Source: an uncultured Mollicutes bacterium (GTDB taxonomy: Bacteria > Bacillota_I > Bacilli_A > Acholeplasmatales > Anaeroplasmataceae). From it: DNA of 48,966 nucleotides. The position numbers and the translations under genes were made by a program. The stretch covers positions 1-48,966 of the forward strand of contig UQFG01000012.1 of NCBI GenBank assembly GCA_900540175.1, in the 5' to 3' direction. Positions 15,993 to 24,293 of the stretch are shown here, piece by piece. How positions within the stretch are numbered: the stretch's first letter is position 1; the number at the start of each line of letters is the position of its first letter. The notes below the pieces were generated by a model. It searched no databases, had not been told where the DNA came from, and saw only the letters and a program-made list of their open reading frames with translations.

Positions 15993-16279
15993 TGGATCGC
16001 AGGTTAAGTAATTTAGGATTGTGTCAACGGGCATCGGGATTGATTTCCGGAGAAGAATTGGTTTTGGAAGGCTTGCGTTCCAACCGGATTTTCTACATTT
16101 TTTTGGCATCCGATGCATCGGAAAATACAAAAAAAAGAATACTAGATAAAGCCAAGTTTTATCATGTGGAGGTGGATGAAAGCTACTCCTGTAATCAGTT
16201 GTCGCAGGCAATCGGAAAAGAAAACCGTATGACAATCGGGATTACAAATCCAGGCTTTCTGAAAATTTTAAAGAAATAG
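15992..16279 (+). CDS. ylxQ: YlxQ, L7Ae-like RNA-binding protein
   Basis: The 95-residue protein has the L7Ae/L30e fold pattern: LGLCQRASGLISGEELVLEG at the start (compare the usual lGlA.rAgkl.sGee.vl), IFYIFLASDASENTKKRI in the middle and RMTIGITNPGF at the end. Members bind kink-turn RNA. The start ATG 15992 overlaps the last base of the ylxR stop codon, showing tight coupling in the operon. Confidence 0.9.
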   Translation: MDRRLSNLGLCQRASGLISGEELVLEGLRSNRIFYIFLASDASENTKKRILDKAKFYHVEVDESYSCNQLSQAIGKENRMTIGITNPGFLKILKK

Positions 16280-16288
16280 GGTGATTTT

Positions 16289-18121
16289 GTGGCGAAAAAA
16301 AATACTAAATTCGAAAAGCGTACTTCCAATATTCCTGTACAGAAAAAAAGTACTCCGCTTCCTTCTGGGGAGAAAGTTTTGATCTACAAAGACGGGATGA
16401 CCGTTGCAGAGGTCGCAAGCGGAATGGGGAAAACCAATGCGCAAATCATAATGAAGTTGATGCAGGCCGGCATTGTCGCAAATCAAAATCAAACCATCGA
16501 TCGGGAAACCATCGAATTGGTTGCGCTTGAATTCGGTTATTCGTTAAAAGACGAACTGATTACGGATGCCACACGTTTTGATGAAATCGTCATCGAAGAT
16601 CAGGAAGAAGATCTTGTTTCAAGACCGCCGGTTGTGACGATTATGGGTCATGTCGATCACGGTAAAACCACACTTTTGGATACCATCCGCAATTCGCGTG
16701 TCGTTCATGGCGAAGCGGGCGGAATTACGCAACATATCGGTGCTTATCAAGTTCAAAAAGGCGGTTTTTCCATTACGTTTATCGATACGCCGGGTCATGC
16801 CGCTTTTACACAGATGCGGGCAAGAGGAGCACAGATTACCGATATTGTCATTTTGGTTGTCGCAGCGGATGACGGTGTCATGCCGCAGACGGAAGAGGCG
16901 ATTGCCCATGCCAAAGCAGCCGGCTGTCCGATTATCGTTGCCGTTAATAAAATCGATAAGCCGACGGCCAATCCGGATCGGGTTATGGAAGAACTTTCGC
17001 ACTTTGGTTTGATTCCGGAAGCATGGGGCGGCGATACGATTTTCGTTCCGATTTCCGCTTTGAAAGGAACCGGTGTCGATCAATTACTGGAAATGGTGCA
17101 ATTGGTTGCCGAAATGAAAGATTTAAAAGCCAATCCGAATCGGTTGGCAATGGGTTCGGTAATCGAGGCCCAATTGGATAAAGGAAGAGGACCGATTGCC
17201 ACGTTCTTGGTTCAAAACGGAACGCTTAAAGTCGGCGATATTGTGGTATGCGGCGATACATGGGGAAGAATTCGGACGATGGAAGACGACCGCAATACGC
17301 GTTTTTCATCGGTTACGCCGTCGATGGCGGTGGCGATTACCGGTTTGAATGCGGTTCCTTTGGCGGGTGATAAATTCATGGTCTTTACCGATGAAAAACA
17401 AGCCAGAGACATTGCCTCGGCAAGAGCCACCCGGACTAAAAATGCCGAAGCGGCTCAGCGGAAACCCACTTCTTTGGAAGATTTGTTCAAGAAAACGGAT
17501 GAAACCGGAGAAAAAGAATTGAATTTGATCATCAAAGCCGATGTTCAAGGATCTGTTGAAGCCTTACGAGCGTCTTTGGAAAAAATCAATGTCGAAGATC
17601 TGAAAGTCAATATCATCCGTTCGACCGTCGGTACAATCACCGATACTGACGTTTCCTTAGCGGAAGCATCTCATGCCATTATCATTGGTTTCAATGTAAG
17701 ACCGATGGCTTCCGTGCGTAATGAAGCGGCAACCAAAGGCGTTGAAATTCGCCTTTATAACATCATTTACAATGTTTTAAACGATATTGAAGCGGCGTTA
17801 AAAGGCATGCTGGATCCGGAATTTGAAGAAGTTGTGATCGGTCAGGCCGAAGTTCGGACGATTTTCAAACTTTCCAAAGTCGGAACCATTGCGGGTTGTT
17901 ACGTAACCGACGGCGTGATCGAACGGGCATCGCTGGTTCGTGTTTTAAGAAACGGTGTGGTGATTTTCGAAGGAAAGATCGCTTCTTTGAAACGGTTTAA
18001 AGATGACGCCAAAGAAGTAAAACAAGGCTTTGAATGTGGCATTACCATCGAAAATTACAATGATATCAAAGAAGGCGATATCATTGAGGCATCGGTCATG
18101 AAGGAGGTTCCAAGGCAATGA
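16289..18121 (+). CDS. infB: Translation initiation factor IF-2
   Basis: The 610-residue GTPase recruits initiator tRNA to the 30S subunit. It has a short N-terminal part with one IF2_N domain ([20 protein letters not shown]) and lacks the long variable region, which is usual in small-genome Bacillota. G motifs are GHVDHGKTT at about 118-126, DTPGHAAF and NKID. Domains II-IV follow ([11 protein letters not shown] marks the C-terminal IF-2 part). The start codon is GTG 16289, with the weak site AGGGTGA upstream. Confidence 0.97.
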   Translation: MAKKNTKFEKRTSNIPVQKKSTPLPSGEKVLIYKDGMTVAEVASGMGKTNAQIIMKLMQAGIVANQNQTIDRETIELVALEFGYSLKDELITDATRFDEIVIEDQEEDLVSRPPVVTIMGHVDHGKTTLLDTIRNSRVVHGEAGGITQHIGAYQVQKGGFSITFIDTPGHAAFTQMRARGAQITDIVILVVAADDGVMPQTEEAIAHAKAAGCPIIVAVNKIDKPTANPDRVMEELSHFGLIPEAWGGDTIFVPISALKGTGVDQLLEMVQLVAEMKDLKANPNRLAMGSVIEAQLDKGRGPIATFLVQNGTLKVGDIVVCGDTWGRIRTMEDDRNTRFSSVTPSMAVAITGLNAVPLAGDKFMVFTDEKQARDIASARATRTKNAEAAQRKPTSLEDLFKKTDETGEKELNLIIKADVQGSVEALRASLEKINVEDLKVNIIRSTVGTITDTDVSLAEASHAIIIGFNVRPMASVRNEAATKGVEIRLYNIIYNVLNDIEAALKGMLDPEFEEVVIGQAEVRTIFKLSKVGTIAGCYVTDGVIERASLVRVLRNGVVIFEGKIASLKRFKDDAKEVKQGFECGITIENYNDIKEGDIIEASVMKEVPRQ

Positions 18122-18462
18122 GCTTAAGTATTCAGCGGTTGGAATCGTTGGCATTGCGGGAATTATCCTTGATTTTAAGGAAAGATGCCAAAAATCATTA
18201 TCTTTCCAATCTGACCGTTACGGAGGTTCGGATTACCAATGATTTATCTTATATGACCATCTATTACACGTTTTATTCCGGTAAAGTGGAAAACTACGAA
18301 AAAGCATTGCAGGACTGCAAAGGTTATTTGCGCAGCGAACTTGCGAAAAAACTCAAAGCCAGAAAAATGCCCGAGTTACTGTTTAAGCATGACGAGGCAT
18401 TGGAATACGGCAATCATATCAGCGATTTGATCGCTCAACTACATCAAAAAAAAGAACAATAA
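18118..18462 (+). CDS. rbfA: 30S ribosome-binding factor RbfA
   Basis: This 114-residue KH-fold protein helps late 30S maturation and cold adaptation. Typical segments are [13 protein letters not shown] near the start, [20 protein letters not shown] in the centre and [20 protein letters not shown] near the end. Its ATG overlaps the infB stop codon (ATGA), with AAGGAGG inside infB. It is the last gene of the operon and is followed by a terminator. Confidence 0.94.
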   Translation: MSLSIQRLESLALRELSLILRKDAKNHYLSNLTVTEVRITNDLSYMTIYYTFYSGKVENYEKALQDCKGYLRSELAKKLKARKMPELLFKHDEALEYGNHISDLIAQLHQKKEQ

Positions 18463-18466
18463 AAAA

Positions 18467-18494
18467 AGAATACGGCAATCGTATTCTATCTTTT
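18467..18494. terminator. Terminator after rbfA
   Basis: AGAATACG and CGTATTCT enclose a five-base loop, with A-rich sequence on the left and a short T-run on the right, so it may serve both rbfA and the converging minus-strand gene. Confidence 0.8.
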
Positions 18495-18717
18495 AGTAAG
18501 GTAAAATCGGATAAGGTTGCGGCATAACGGGGTAACTTGGATAATACGGATAGGGTTGCATCTGCATCGGCGGGTAATACGGCATATTGTTTTTGCTGGT
18601 GTTGCTAGCAATATATCCGAATGGGAATCCCACGGCGGCCCCGACTAAAAGCGGAAGCAAAAGCCCTCGGTTATCATCGCCACGAAAATAGGGATAGTTC
18701 GGCGCCATATAATTCAT
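18493..18717 (-). CDS. Small Pro/Tyr-rich membrane-anchored protein
   Basis: The 74-residue protein has an aromatic start (MNYMAPNYPYFRGDDNRG), one hydrophobic segment at about 19-38 (LLLPLLVGAAVGFPFGYIAS) and a tail made of Pro-Tyr-Met repeats (MPYYPPMQMQPYPYYP). A strong AGAGGAGGT site lies before its ATG on the minus strand, so it is translated. Proteins of this make-up occur near spore-coat and envelope genes of Bacillota, but I cannot assign a function. Confidence 0.65.
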   Translation of the reverse strand: MNYMAPNYPYFRGDDNRGLLLPLLVGAAVGFPFGYIASNTSKNNMPYYPPMQMQPYPYYPSYPVMPQPYPILPY

Positions 18718-18793
18718 TTTTTAACCTCCTCTGATTTTATTTTATGTCGAACAACAAAAAATGCGAATAGAAACGGATAAGGAAGTAGATAAA

Positions 18794-19615
18794 ATGGCAT
18801 GCAATCATAATTGTTCTTCTTGCAATCAACATTGCGATGAACGAACAAGCGAATCATTGCTGGTAGAAACGGCAAAGGAAAATCATATTAAAAAAATCAT
18901 CGGCGTGGTTTCCGGCAAAGGAGGCGTCGGCAAATCGACGGTAACATCCATGCTTGCAGTCGAAATGGCCAAACGCGGCTTTAAAGTTGGAATTATGGAT
19001 GCGGATATTACCGGTCCTTCGATTCCAAAAGCGTTTGGCATCAAACAGGAGGTCGTCGGTAACGGTACCTTGATGTTTCCGCCGCTGTCCAAAACGGGGA
19101 TCAAAGTGATTTCCGTTAATCTTTTGATCGACGATCCGACCAAACCGGTTTTATGGCGGGGGCCGATTTTAGGTGGGGCTGTCAAACAGTTCTATACCGA
19201 TGTTTTATGGGAAGAATTGGACTTTTTGTTTGTCGATATGCCACCCGGAACCGGAGATGTGGCGTTGACGGTTTTTCAGTCGCTGCCGGTCGATGGCGTT
19301 GTGATGGTTTCAACACCGCAGGATTTGGTTTCGATGATTGTGGGCAAAGCCGTTCATATGTGTTCGGCCATGCACGTTCCGGTTTTGGGATTGGTTGAAA
19401 ACATGAGTTATTTCAGTTGCCCGCACTGTCAGGAAAAACTGTATCCGTTTGGAACATCGAAATTACAGGAAGTGGCCGAAACATATGGTTTAGCGGCCCT
19501 TGATTGCCTACCGATCGAATCCAATACGGCTCTATTAATGGATGAAGGAAACATTGAAGAAGCAGATACGTCTGTTTTAACGAAAACCGCCGCGCTTTTA
19601 GAACAGTTGTTATAA
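18794..19615 (+). CDS. mrp: Mrp/ApbC-type P-loop ATPase, Fe-S cluster carrier
   Basis: The 273-residue protein belongs to the Mrp/NBP35 family that carries and transfers [4Fe-4S] clusters. It has an N-terminal Cys cluster (CNHNCSSCNQHC), the deviant Walker A GKGGVGKST at about 45-53, MDADITGPSIPKAFG, DMPPGTGDVALT, and the conserved C-terminal cluster-binding pair CPHC at about 207-210. ATG 18794 is preferred since AAGGAAG lies upstream and the N-terminal cysteines follow at once; ATG 18761 would add 11 non-conserved residues. It would support the many Fe-S enzymes of this genome, including the hydrogenase at 24294-25796. Confidence 0.9.
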   Translation: MACNHNCSSCNQHCDERTSESLLVETAKENHIKKIIGVVSGKGGVGKSTVTSMLAVEMAKRGFKVGIMDADITGPSIPKAFGIKQEVVGNGTLMFPPLSKTGIKVISVNLLIDDPTKPVLWRGPILGGAVKQFYTDVLWEELDFLFVDMPPGTGDVALTVFQSLPVDGVVMVSTPQDLVSMIVGKAVHMCSAMHVPVLGLVENMSYFSCPHCQEKLYPFGTSKLQEVAETYGLAALDCLPIESNTALLMDEGNIEEADTSVLTKTAALLEQLL

Positions 19616-19909
19616 ATTTTTTAAGTCGTCAAGTATCTTTTCGATCTTGGCGCTTTTTCTTTGCAAAAAAGCCAGCATTTCATCGATTTTTTGATTGGGC
19701 TGAACCGGGGCATTTAAGTTTTGCATTTGCCCGCCGACCGTTAAAATGGTCTGTCCGAGCTGTTCGTAAAAATTTCCGAGTGCCTGCTGTTGGTTGCTGT
19801 TCAGTCCTTCTGAAAAAAGGATTCCGAGTAAAAAGGCAAAGGTTGTCAATTCAAAAGGTGACAAACTGAGCAATAACTCATTGATCTTTACAATTGGATT
19901 AGAAGACAT
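19610..19909 (-). CDS. Small conserved-looking protein, function unknown
   Basis: The 99-residue product reads as helix (NPIVKINELLLSLSPFELTT), a hydrophobic stretch at about 22-34 (TFAFLLGILFSEGLN), an amphipathic helix with Gln-rich start (QQQALGNFYEQLGQTILTVG) and a C-terminal coiled coil (IDEMLAFLQRKSAKIEKILDDL). AAGGGGAAAAGGAATG places a ribosome site before its ATG on the minus strand. It overlaps the mrp stop codon tail to tail by six bases. I recognise no named family. Confidence 0.6.
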   Translation of the reverse strand: MSSNPIVKINELLLSLSPFELTTFAFLLGILFSEGLNSNQQQALGNFYEQLGQTILTVGGQMQNLNAPVQPNQKIDEMLAFLQRKSAKIEKILDDLKNL

Positions 19910-20002
19910 TCCTTTTCCCCTTTTCGAACAAAATTTTTTTTAAAAAAACGACCGATCCGACTATTTATTGATATGAACGCCAAAAAGAAAGGAAGAAAAA
20001 AT

Positions 20003-20638
20003 GTGAAAAAAAGCATAGTCGGGGTGTTGATGATTTTGTTTTTACTGTCATTTCAATTGGATTTGCCGGTCCTAGCGGAAGACGATTCCTATCTGACGTA
20101 CAATGAAATCATGATGGTATCGGGTAAATTGCTCGCAAATTTTACGGAAGAAGAATACGAACAGTATTATAAGAATATCGCAGGCAATCGTTTTTGGGGA
20201 GTCAATGCCTATGTCGTCCATCAAAATGTGGCTGCCAGTTATATTTCATCGACGTTGTACAGCGTGGAAAACCGCGGCAACAGCGATATCACGTACGAAT
20301 TGGATATTGTCGTCGAAACGGCAAATAAAACAACTTGGAATGTTTCGGGAAGTTTGGGTGGCAGTGCCAAAGGAACAATCAAAAGTTTTAAAACGGAATT
20401 ATCGGCAAAAGTAGGAGTAGAATACAATCAAACGACGACCGCATCGCGTAAAGAAACGCAGAAAATGAAGATCATCATCGAAAAGCAGAGCCGGGCCATT
20501 GTTTATTTGATGGGAACGGCCAGAATCACCAACGGTGTTTGTTCTTGTTATAAATTTTGGATCGGACTTGGAAAAGGCGGCTTTGAATATTTTACTTTGG
20601 TCAATCAATATCCCAGAATGGAGAAACGCGCATTATGA
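20003..20638 (+). CDS. Secreted protein with Ser/Thr-rich beta-strand region
   Basis: The 211-residue protein starts best at GTG 20003, which has AAAGGAAG upstream and gives a classical signal peptide (KKSIVGVLMILFLLSF... cleaved near VLAEDD). The mature part has an acidic helical start, then a region from about 90 to 165 of alternating strands rich in Ser, Thr and Gly (NKTTWNVSGSLGGSAKGTIK, VGVEYNQTTTASRKETQKMK). This pattern recalls aerolysin-type and related beta-hairpin proteins, but that is only an impression. Its stop codon overlaps the start of the next gene, so it forms one unit with the membrane-anchored protein and the ABC exporter downstream. Confidence 0.7.
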   Translation: MKKSIVGVLMILFLLSFQLDLPVLAEDDSYLTYNEIMMVSGKLLANFTEEEYEQYYKNIAGNRFWGVNAYVVHQNVAASYISSTLYSVENRGNSDITYELDIVVETANKTTWNVSGSLGGSAKGTIKSFKTELSAKVGVEYNQTTTASRKETQKMKIIIEKQSRAIVYLMGTARITNGVCSCYKFWIGLGKGGFEYFTLVNQYPRMEKRAL

Positions 20639-21525
20639 GGAAGATCGTTTTGGGAATGAGTATGCTGTTAGGATGTTTCCTATTGATCAGTTTATCGCTT
20701 CGTTTTCTTGTTCAAGGGCCGAAAACCATCCGTTTTTATACGATATTGCAGAATTATGCTTATTGTTCCGGTCAGGAAAAAACGATGTCGATTGATCTTT
20801 ACAGCAATGAACGCAACAGTTTAATCGCCTATCCGGACCAAAATCGTTATTTTTTGGAAGATGAAACACAATCGTTCAAACTGTCAGGAATAAAAACGAC
20901 GTCGTTTTCGGAAGCAAATCAAGATAAAGCGTCCTACGGCTATCGCTTGGAAGTGCCGCTATTTTCTTTACCGGAAGAACTCATCATGCCGTTTTGCTTT
21001 TTACGCATCGAAAACAGCCATTATACACTTCGCATGGAAATCGGCAGTTTTCGTTTGGTTGGCTCGTCGTATCCGCTTTTAAACGTCACTTCGCTATACG
21101 GAAATTATGCCGTAGTGGAAAACGAATTGCACATGGTTGGAATCAGTATCCGTTTGGATGATTCCTATAACCGACTTGAAAAAGTCGATCTATCGGCAGC
21201 TTGCGGTCGGTTAGAAGAAATGGAAATCGGTGGGAAAGATTCGGAACTGTCGTTAGAAGAATTGAATCATCCCAACTTGCTGGATCCGATCGATCCTACT
21301 CAAAGCGTTTTGTTGCAGGATACGGAATATTTTATTCCCATCGCCTATCGTCGCCTGCTTTTAACGCTTTCTCCTTGTATCTTATGGACGATCGACGGAA
21401 CGGTTTATTGTTTGGATAATTTTTTATACTGTTCCAATACGATCCATTTAAACGATTATCCGAATATGAAAAAAGAAGGAACGGTTCTTTATGCTGAAGA
21501 TGGAAAAGGTTACCAAAACGTTTAA
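20635..21525 (+). CDS. Membrane-anchored extracytoplasmic protein, function unknown
   Basis: A 296-residue protein with an N-terminal hydrophobic segment at about 5-26 (VLGMSMLLGCFLLISLSLRF), which could be an uncleaved anchor or, less likely, a lipoprotein signal ending at LLGC. The remainder has no further membrane segment and looks like mixed beta structure with many acidic residues. Its ATG overlaps the previous stop (ATGA) and its 3' end overlaps the start of the ABC ATPase gene by 35 bp. No family recognised. Confidence 0.65.
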   Translation: MRKIVLGMSMLLGCFLLISLSLRFLVQGPKTIRFYTILQNYAYCSGQEKTMSIDLYSNERNSLIAYPDQNRYFLEDETQSFKLSGIKTTSFSEANQDKASYGYRLEVPLFSLPEELIMPFCFLRIENSHYTLRMEIGSFRLVGSSYPLLNVTSLYGNYAVVENELHMVGISIRLDDSYNRLEKVDLSAACGRLEEMEIGGKDSELSLEELNHPNLLDPIDPTQSVLLQDTEYFIPIAYRRLLLTLSPCILWTIDGTVYCLDNFLYCSNTIHLNDYPNMKKEGTVLYAEDGKGYQNV

Positions 21526-22087
21526 GAAACAAACCGTGTTAAAAGATCTTTTTCTTTGTGTGGAAAACGGCAAACTGTATTTATTTGTCGGGCCAAACGG
21601 CAGCGGCAAAACAACGACGATTCGGTTGATTGTGAAGGCTGCTTTGTTAAAAAAGAAGTCCGGTCGAATTTTCCATGATTTTCCTACGATAGCGTATTTG
21701 GCGGATAAAAGAGCCTATCCTCTATTACTATATGTCGAAACTTTTTTAAAATATTATCTTCCTTCTTGTTCGCAAGAAGAGATTTCAAGGCAGATGCAAC
21801 GATACGGGGTGGAAAATAAGAAAATTCATGCGCTTTCTAAAGGAATGATTCAAAAGATGGGTTTGATCCAAACGTTGATGCAAGATCGCGCTTTATATGT
21901 TTTGGATGAACCGGAAGACGGGATCGACGAAGCGGCGATGACGCATTTGAAAGAAGATTTGGATAAACTCCTTTCAAATGGAAAAACCGTGATCATCAGT
22001 ACGCATCATCCGGTTCGGTATGAAATGTTTCAACCGATTGTTTATACGTTTAAGGAGGGGCGTTGTTTTGAAGAAAAGCCGTCCTAA
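21491..22087 (+). CDS. ABC transporter ATP-binding protein
   Basis: The 198-residue subunit shows Walker A GPNGSGKTT at about 34-42, a shortened signature LSKGMIQKMG at about 116-125 in place of LSGGQ, Walker B LYVLDEPEDGID at about 136-147, and the switch histidine in ISTHH. The SKGM signature is usual in ATPases of ABC-2 type exporters such as BcrA and NatA relatives. It starts inside the previous gene with AAGAAGGAA upstream, and it overlaps the permease start. It would energise export together with the next gene. Confidence 0.87.
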   Translation: MLKMEKVTKTFKKQTVLKDLFLCVENGKLYLFVGPNGSGKTTTIRLIVKAALLKKKSGRIFHDFPTIAYLADKRAYPLLLYVETFLKYYLPSCSQEEISRQMQRYGVENKKIHALSKGMIQKMGLIQTLMQDRALYVLDEPEDGIDEAAMTHLKEDLDKLLSNGKTVIISTHHPVRYEMFQPIVYTFKEGRCFEEKPS

Positions 22088-22793
22088 AATCTTTCGTTTG
22101 TATCTTTGTTTTTATTTTTCGAAAAGAACTTTTTTCTTATTGTTTTTTCTTTTCCTACTTTGGGCATTGATCGCGTTTTTGAATACGGGTTTTCCTTATC
22201 CGAAAAGTGACTACATCCACTCGCCCGACGATTTTCATCAGACGTATTTGAAGGAGTCGTTGTTCTATCTTAAAATCATCAATGGCGGTGTTGTCTGTTT
22301 TTTACTGGGAAGAGATCGCAAAAAAGAAGAGGCGTTCGACAGTATGTTTTTAACACAAACCACAAGAGGGCAAATTCTTTTTGCGAAACTATCGGCCAAA
22401 TGTGGTTTTCTGTTTCTTTTATTGGCTTATGAAGGGTTGATACTGTTGGGGATCGGATTGCTGTGTTATCCGAAATGGCTTCCCGGGATTTCTTTTTTTC
22501 AAACCGGCTATTATCTGTTTTGTTATCTTTTGGAATTTTTATTGTTGGGATATATCCTTTCCTTATTCTTCGATCACTCTTTTTTGCCGATTTTCTGTTT
22601 TTTTCTTTATTTTGTATTGCTGATTCTTTCGGAACATGAATCCGTAAAAGAGATTCTATCCGTTTTTTTACCGATTTTCACCTCGGAAGAACATGAAAAA
22701 ACGATCGGTCTTTCGAAACGAATCATCCACTGGACAGTCTGTTTGGATTTATGGTTGATTTCATGGAGCGTTTTTCAAAAAAAAGAAATTTAA
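22068..22793 (+). CDS. ABC-2 type permease, six membrane segments
   Basis: The 241-residue protein is very hydrophobic, with about six predicted segments (FFLLFFLFLLWALIAFL; IINGGVVCFLLG; CGFLFLLLAYEGLILLG; and three more to the C-terminus). The start is TTG 22068: AAGGAGGGG lies 7 bp upstream, inside the ATPase gene, while earlier ATG 22020 is only a shadow frame. It matches the size and layout of small ABC-2 permeases. Partner of 21491-22087; the exported compound is not known. Confidence 0.8.
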   Translation: MKKSRPKIFRLYLCFYFSKRTFFLLFFLFLLWALIAFLNTGFPYPKSDYIHSPDDFHQTYLKESLFYLKIINGGVVCFLLGRDRKKEEAFDSMFLTQTTRGQILFAKLSAKCGFLFLLLAYEGLILLGIGLLCYPKWLPGISFFQTGYYLFCYLLEFLLLGYILSLFFDHSFLPIFCFFLYFVLLILSEHESVKEILSVFLPIFTSEEHEKTIGLSKRIIHWTVCLDLWLISWSVFQKKEI

Positions 22794-22807
22794 AAAAGAA
22801 AAAAGTA

Positions 22808-22836
22808 TTGACACAAAGCGTTCTTTTTGATATAGT
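22808..22836 (+). promoter_or_regulatory. Promoter of infC-rpmI-rplT
   Basis: A perfect TTGACA (22808-22813) and TATAGT (22831-22836) are 17 bp apart, starting 15 bp after the previous gene. Confidence 0.88.
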
Positions 22837-22842
22837 ATGAGA

Positions 22843-22975
22843 GTAAAATAAATATGTGGAAAGAAGAAACGCCCGTTTCTCGCCTGATTGATGAGTTGGT
22901 AGGCAAAAAGTCACAAAGATAAATAAGACACGATGAAGACAAGAGGGCGTTTGCGTCCTCTTTTATTTTTTACGA
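22843..22975 (+). promoter_or_regulatory. infC leader with attenuator (L20-leader type)
   Basis: The leader ends in a terminator-like hairpin (AAGAGGGCG at 22941-22949, CGTCCTCTT at 22954-22962, then a T-run) just before the infC ribosome site. An upstream segment AAACGCCC (22867-22874) is exactly complementary to GGGCGTTT (22945-22952), the left arm of that hairpin, and can therefore act as an antiterminator. A GCCT/AGGC stem lies between. This is the arrangement by which ribosomal protein L20 controls infC-rpmI-rplT in Bacillus. The alternative pairing is seen in the sequence; L20 control here is inferred. Confidence 0.75.
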
Positions 22976-22993
22976 CATGTGGAGGTGGAAGTT

Positions 22994-23527
22994 ATTAATA
23001 AGCAAAGAAAAGGCGCAGAGGATATGGTTAACGAAGCCATCCGCTGCAAGGAAATGCTCGTCATTACGGATAAGGGAGAAAAGTTAGGCGTACTGTCTCG
23101 TTCAAAGGCTTTGATTGAAGCCGAAAACAGAGGGTTGGATCTTGTGCTTGTTTCATCGGATGCCAATCCGCCGGTAGCAAAAATGATGGATTATTCCCGT
23201 TTTCGTTTCGAACAACAAAAGAAATTAAAAGAAATGAGAAAAAACCAAAAAATAGTGGTTGTTCAGGAAATCCAGTTGTCTCCGACCATCGAAAAACACG
23301 ATTTCGATACCAAATCACGAAAAGCCAGAACGATTTTGGCAAAGGGAAACAAAGTCAAAATTTCTCTGCGGTTTTTCGGACGAATGATCGTTCATCAGGA
23401 TTTGGGAAAAGAAGTCATCGAACGTTTTGTCGAAGGATTGGCGGATTGTTCCAATTTAGAATCCCCGATTCGTTTGGATGGCAGAACTTTATTTGCGGTA
23501 ATAGCACCGAAAACAACAAAAGAATAA
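22994..23527 (+). CDS. infC: Translation initiation factor IF-3
   Basis: The 177-residue protein has both IF-3 domains: NEAIRCKEMLVITDKGEKLG at the start, DLVLVSSDANPPVAKMMDY and the linker helix RFEQQKKLKEMRKNQK, then VKISLRFFGRMIVHQDLGKE in the C-terminal domain. The start is probably ATT 22994: GGAGG (22981-22985) lies 8 bp upstream and the chain then begins INKQRKG. GTG 22979 has no ribosome site. AUU starts are a known hallmark of infC and give self-control by IF-3 discrimination. Confidence 0.95.
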   Translation: MNKQRKGAEDMVNEAIRCKEMLVITDKGEKLGVLSRSKALIEAENRGLDLVLVSSDANPPVAKMMDYSRFRFEQQKKLKEMRKNQKIVVVQEIQLSPTIEKHDFDTKSRKARTILAKGNKVKISLRFFGRMIVHQDLGKEVIERFVEGLADCSNLESPIRLDGRTLFAVIAPKTTKE

Positions 23528-23541
23528 GGAGTGTAAGAAAA

Positions 23542-23742
23542 ATGCCAAAACAAAAAACACACAGCGGTTTAAAGAAAAGAATCAAGATCACAGGCGCTGG
23601 TAAAATCAAACGTGGTCATGCGTATACGGGTCACTTGAAAGTAAATAAGACCCATAAGCAAAACAAAAATTTATCAAAGAGTACATTGGTACATTCGACG
23701 GATGAAAAACGGATCAAACCGTTGATTTCCAATTTACTATAG
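23542..23742 (+). CDS. rpmI: 50S ribosomal protein L35
   Basis: A 66-residue basic ribosomal protein with the usual start MPKQKTHSGLKKRIKITGAG and C-terminal LKVNKTHKQNKNLSKST. ATG 23542 follows AAGGAG. It lies between infC and rplT in the conserved order. Confidence 0.96.
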   Translation: MPKQKTHSGLKKRIKITGAGKIKRGHAYTGHLKVNKTHKQNKNLSKSTLVHSTDEKRIKPLISNLL

Positions 23743-23760
23743 TTTTAGGAGGTAAAAACG

Positions 23761-24183
23761 ATGCCAAGAGTTAAAGGTGGATATACAACAAGAAGAAGAC
23801 GTAAAGCCGTCTTAAAATTAGCCAAAGGTTACTACGGCTCTAAACATACGTTATACAAAACGGCTCACGAACAAGTGATGCGTTCATTGGCGTATGCTTA
23901 CCGTGACAGAAAAAATCGGAAAAGAGATTTCCGTAAGTTATGGATCAGCCGTATTAATGCCGCTTGCAAATTAAACGATATGAAATATTCTGCTTTCATC
24001 AACGGGCTTTCCAAAGCGGATATAAAAATCAATCGGAAGATGTTGGCCGAAATGGCAGTGAATGATGCCGATGGTTTTGCGAAATTATGCGATACAGCAA
24101 AAAAAGCATTGGCTAAAAAACCGAAAGCCGTTCAAAAAGAAAACGTTGTTTACTTAAAACCGCAACCAAAATCTTCGAAATAA
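23761..24183 (+). CDS. rplT: 50S ribosomal protein L20
   Basis: The 140-residue protein begins [20 protein letters not shown] and contains [20 protein letters not shown], both diagnostic of L20. The last 20 or so residues are a lysine-rich extension beyond the usual length of about 118. It binds 23S rRNA early in 50S assembly and, in Bacillus, represses this operon through the leader. TTTAGGAGG precedes the ATG. Confidence 0.96.
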   Translation: MPRVKGGYTTRRRRKAVLKLAKGYYGSKHTLYKTAHEQVMRSLAYAYRDRKNRKRDFRKLWISRINAACKLNDMKYSAFINGLSKADIKINRKMLAEMAVNDADGFAKLCDTAKKALAKKPKAVQKENVVYLKPQPKSSK

Positions 24184-24189
24184 AAGACG

Positions 24190-24224
24190 AAAAGAGTGTA
24201 TGAAAAAATGACACTCTTTTTTTC
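24190..24224 (+). terminator. Terminator of infC-rpmI-rplT
   Basis: AAAGAGTGT and ACACTCTTT enclose an 11-base loop and are followed by a T-run. Confidence 0.88.
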
Positions 24225-24242
24225 GTAATTTCAACAAAAGAC

Positions 24243-24270
24243 TTGTTTCTCGGACAATCCATGATATAAT
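24243..24270 (+). promoter_or_regulatory. Promoter of the [FeFe] hydrogenase gene
   Basis: TTGTTT (24243-24248) and TATAAT (24265-24270) are 16 bp apart, 23 bp before the start codon. Confidence 0.7.
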
Positions 24271-24293
24271 TAAGGTGTTTTGGAGGTAATAGT

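Noticed and set aside
16619..17083. Minus-strand open frame inside infB
   Set aside because: It is a shadow frame antiparallel to the conserved IF-2 G domain, with no sign of real coding.
22020..22067. ATG 22020 as the start of the ABC permease
   Set aside because: It lies within the ATPase coding region with no ribosome site; TTG 22068 has AAGGAGGGG at correct spacing.
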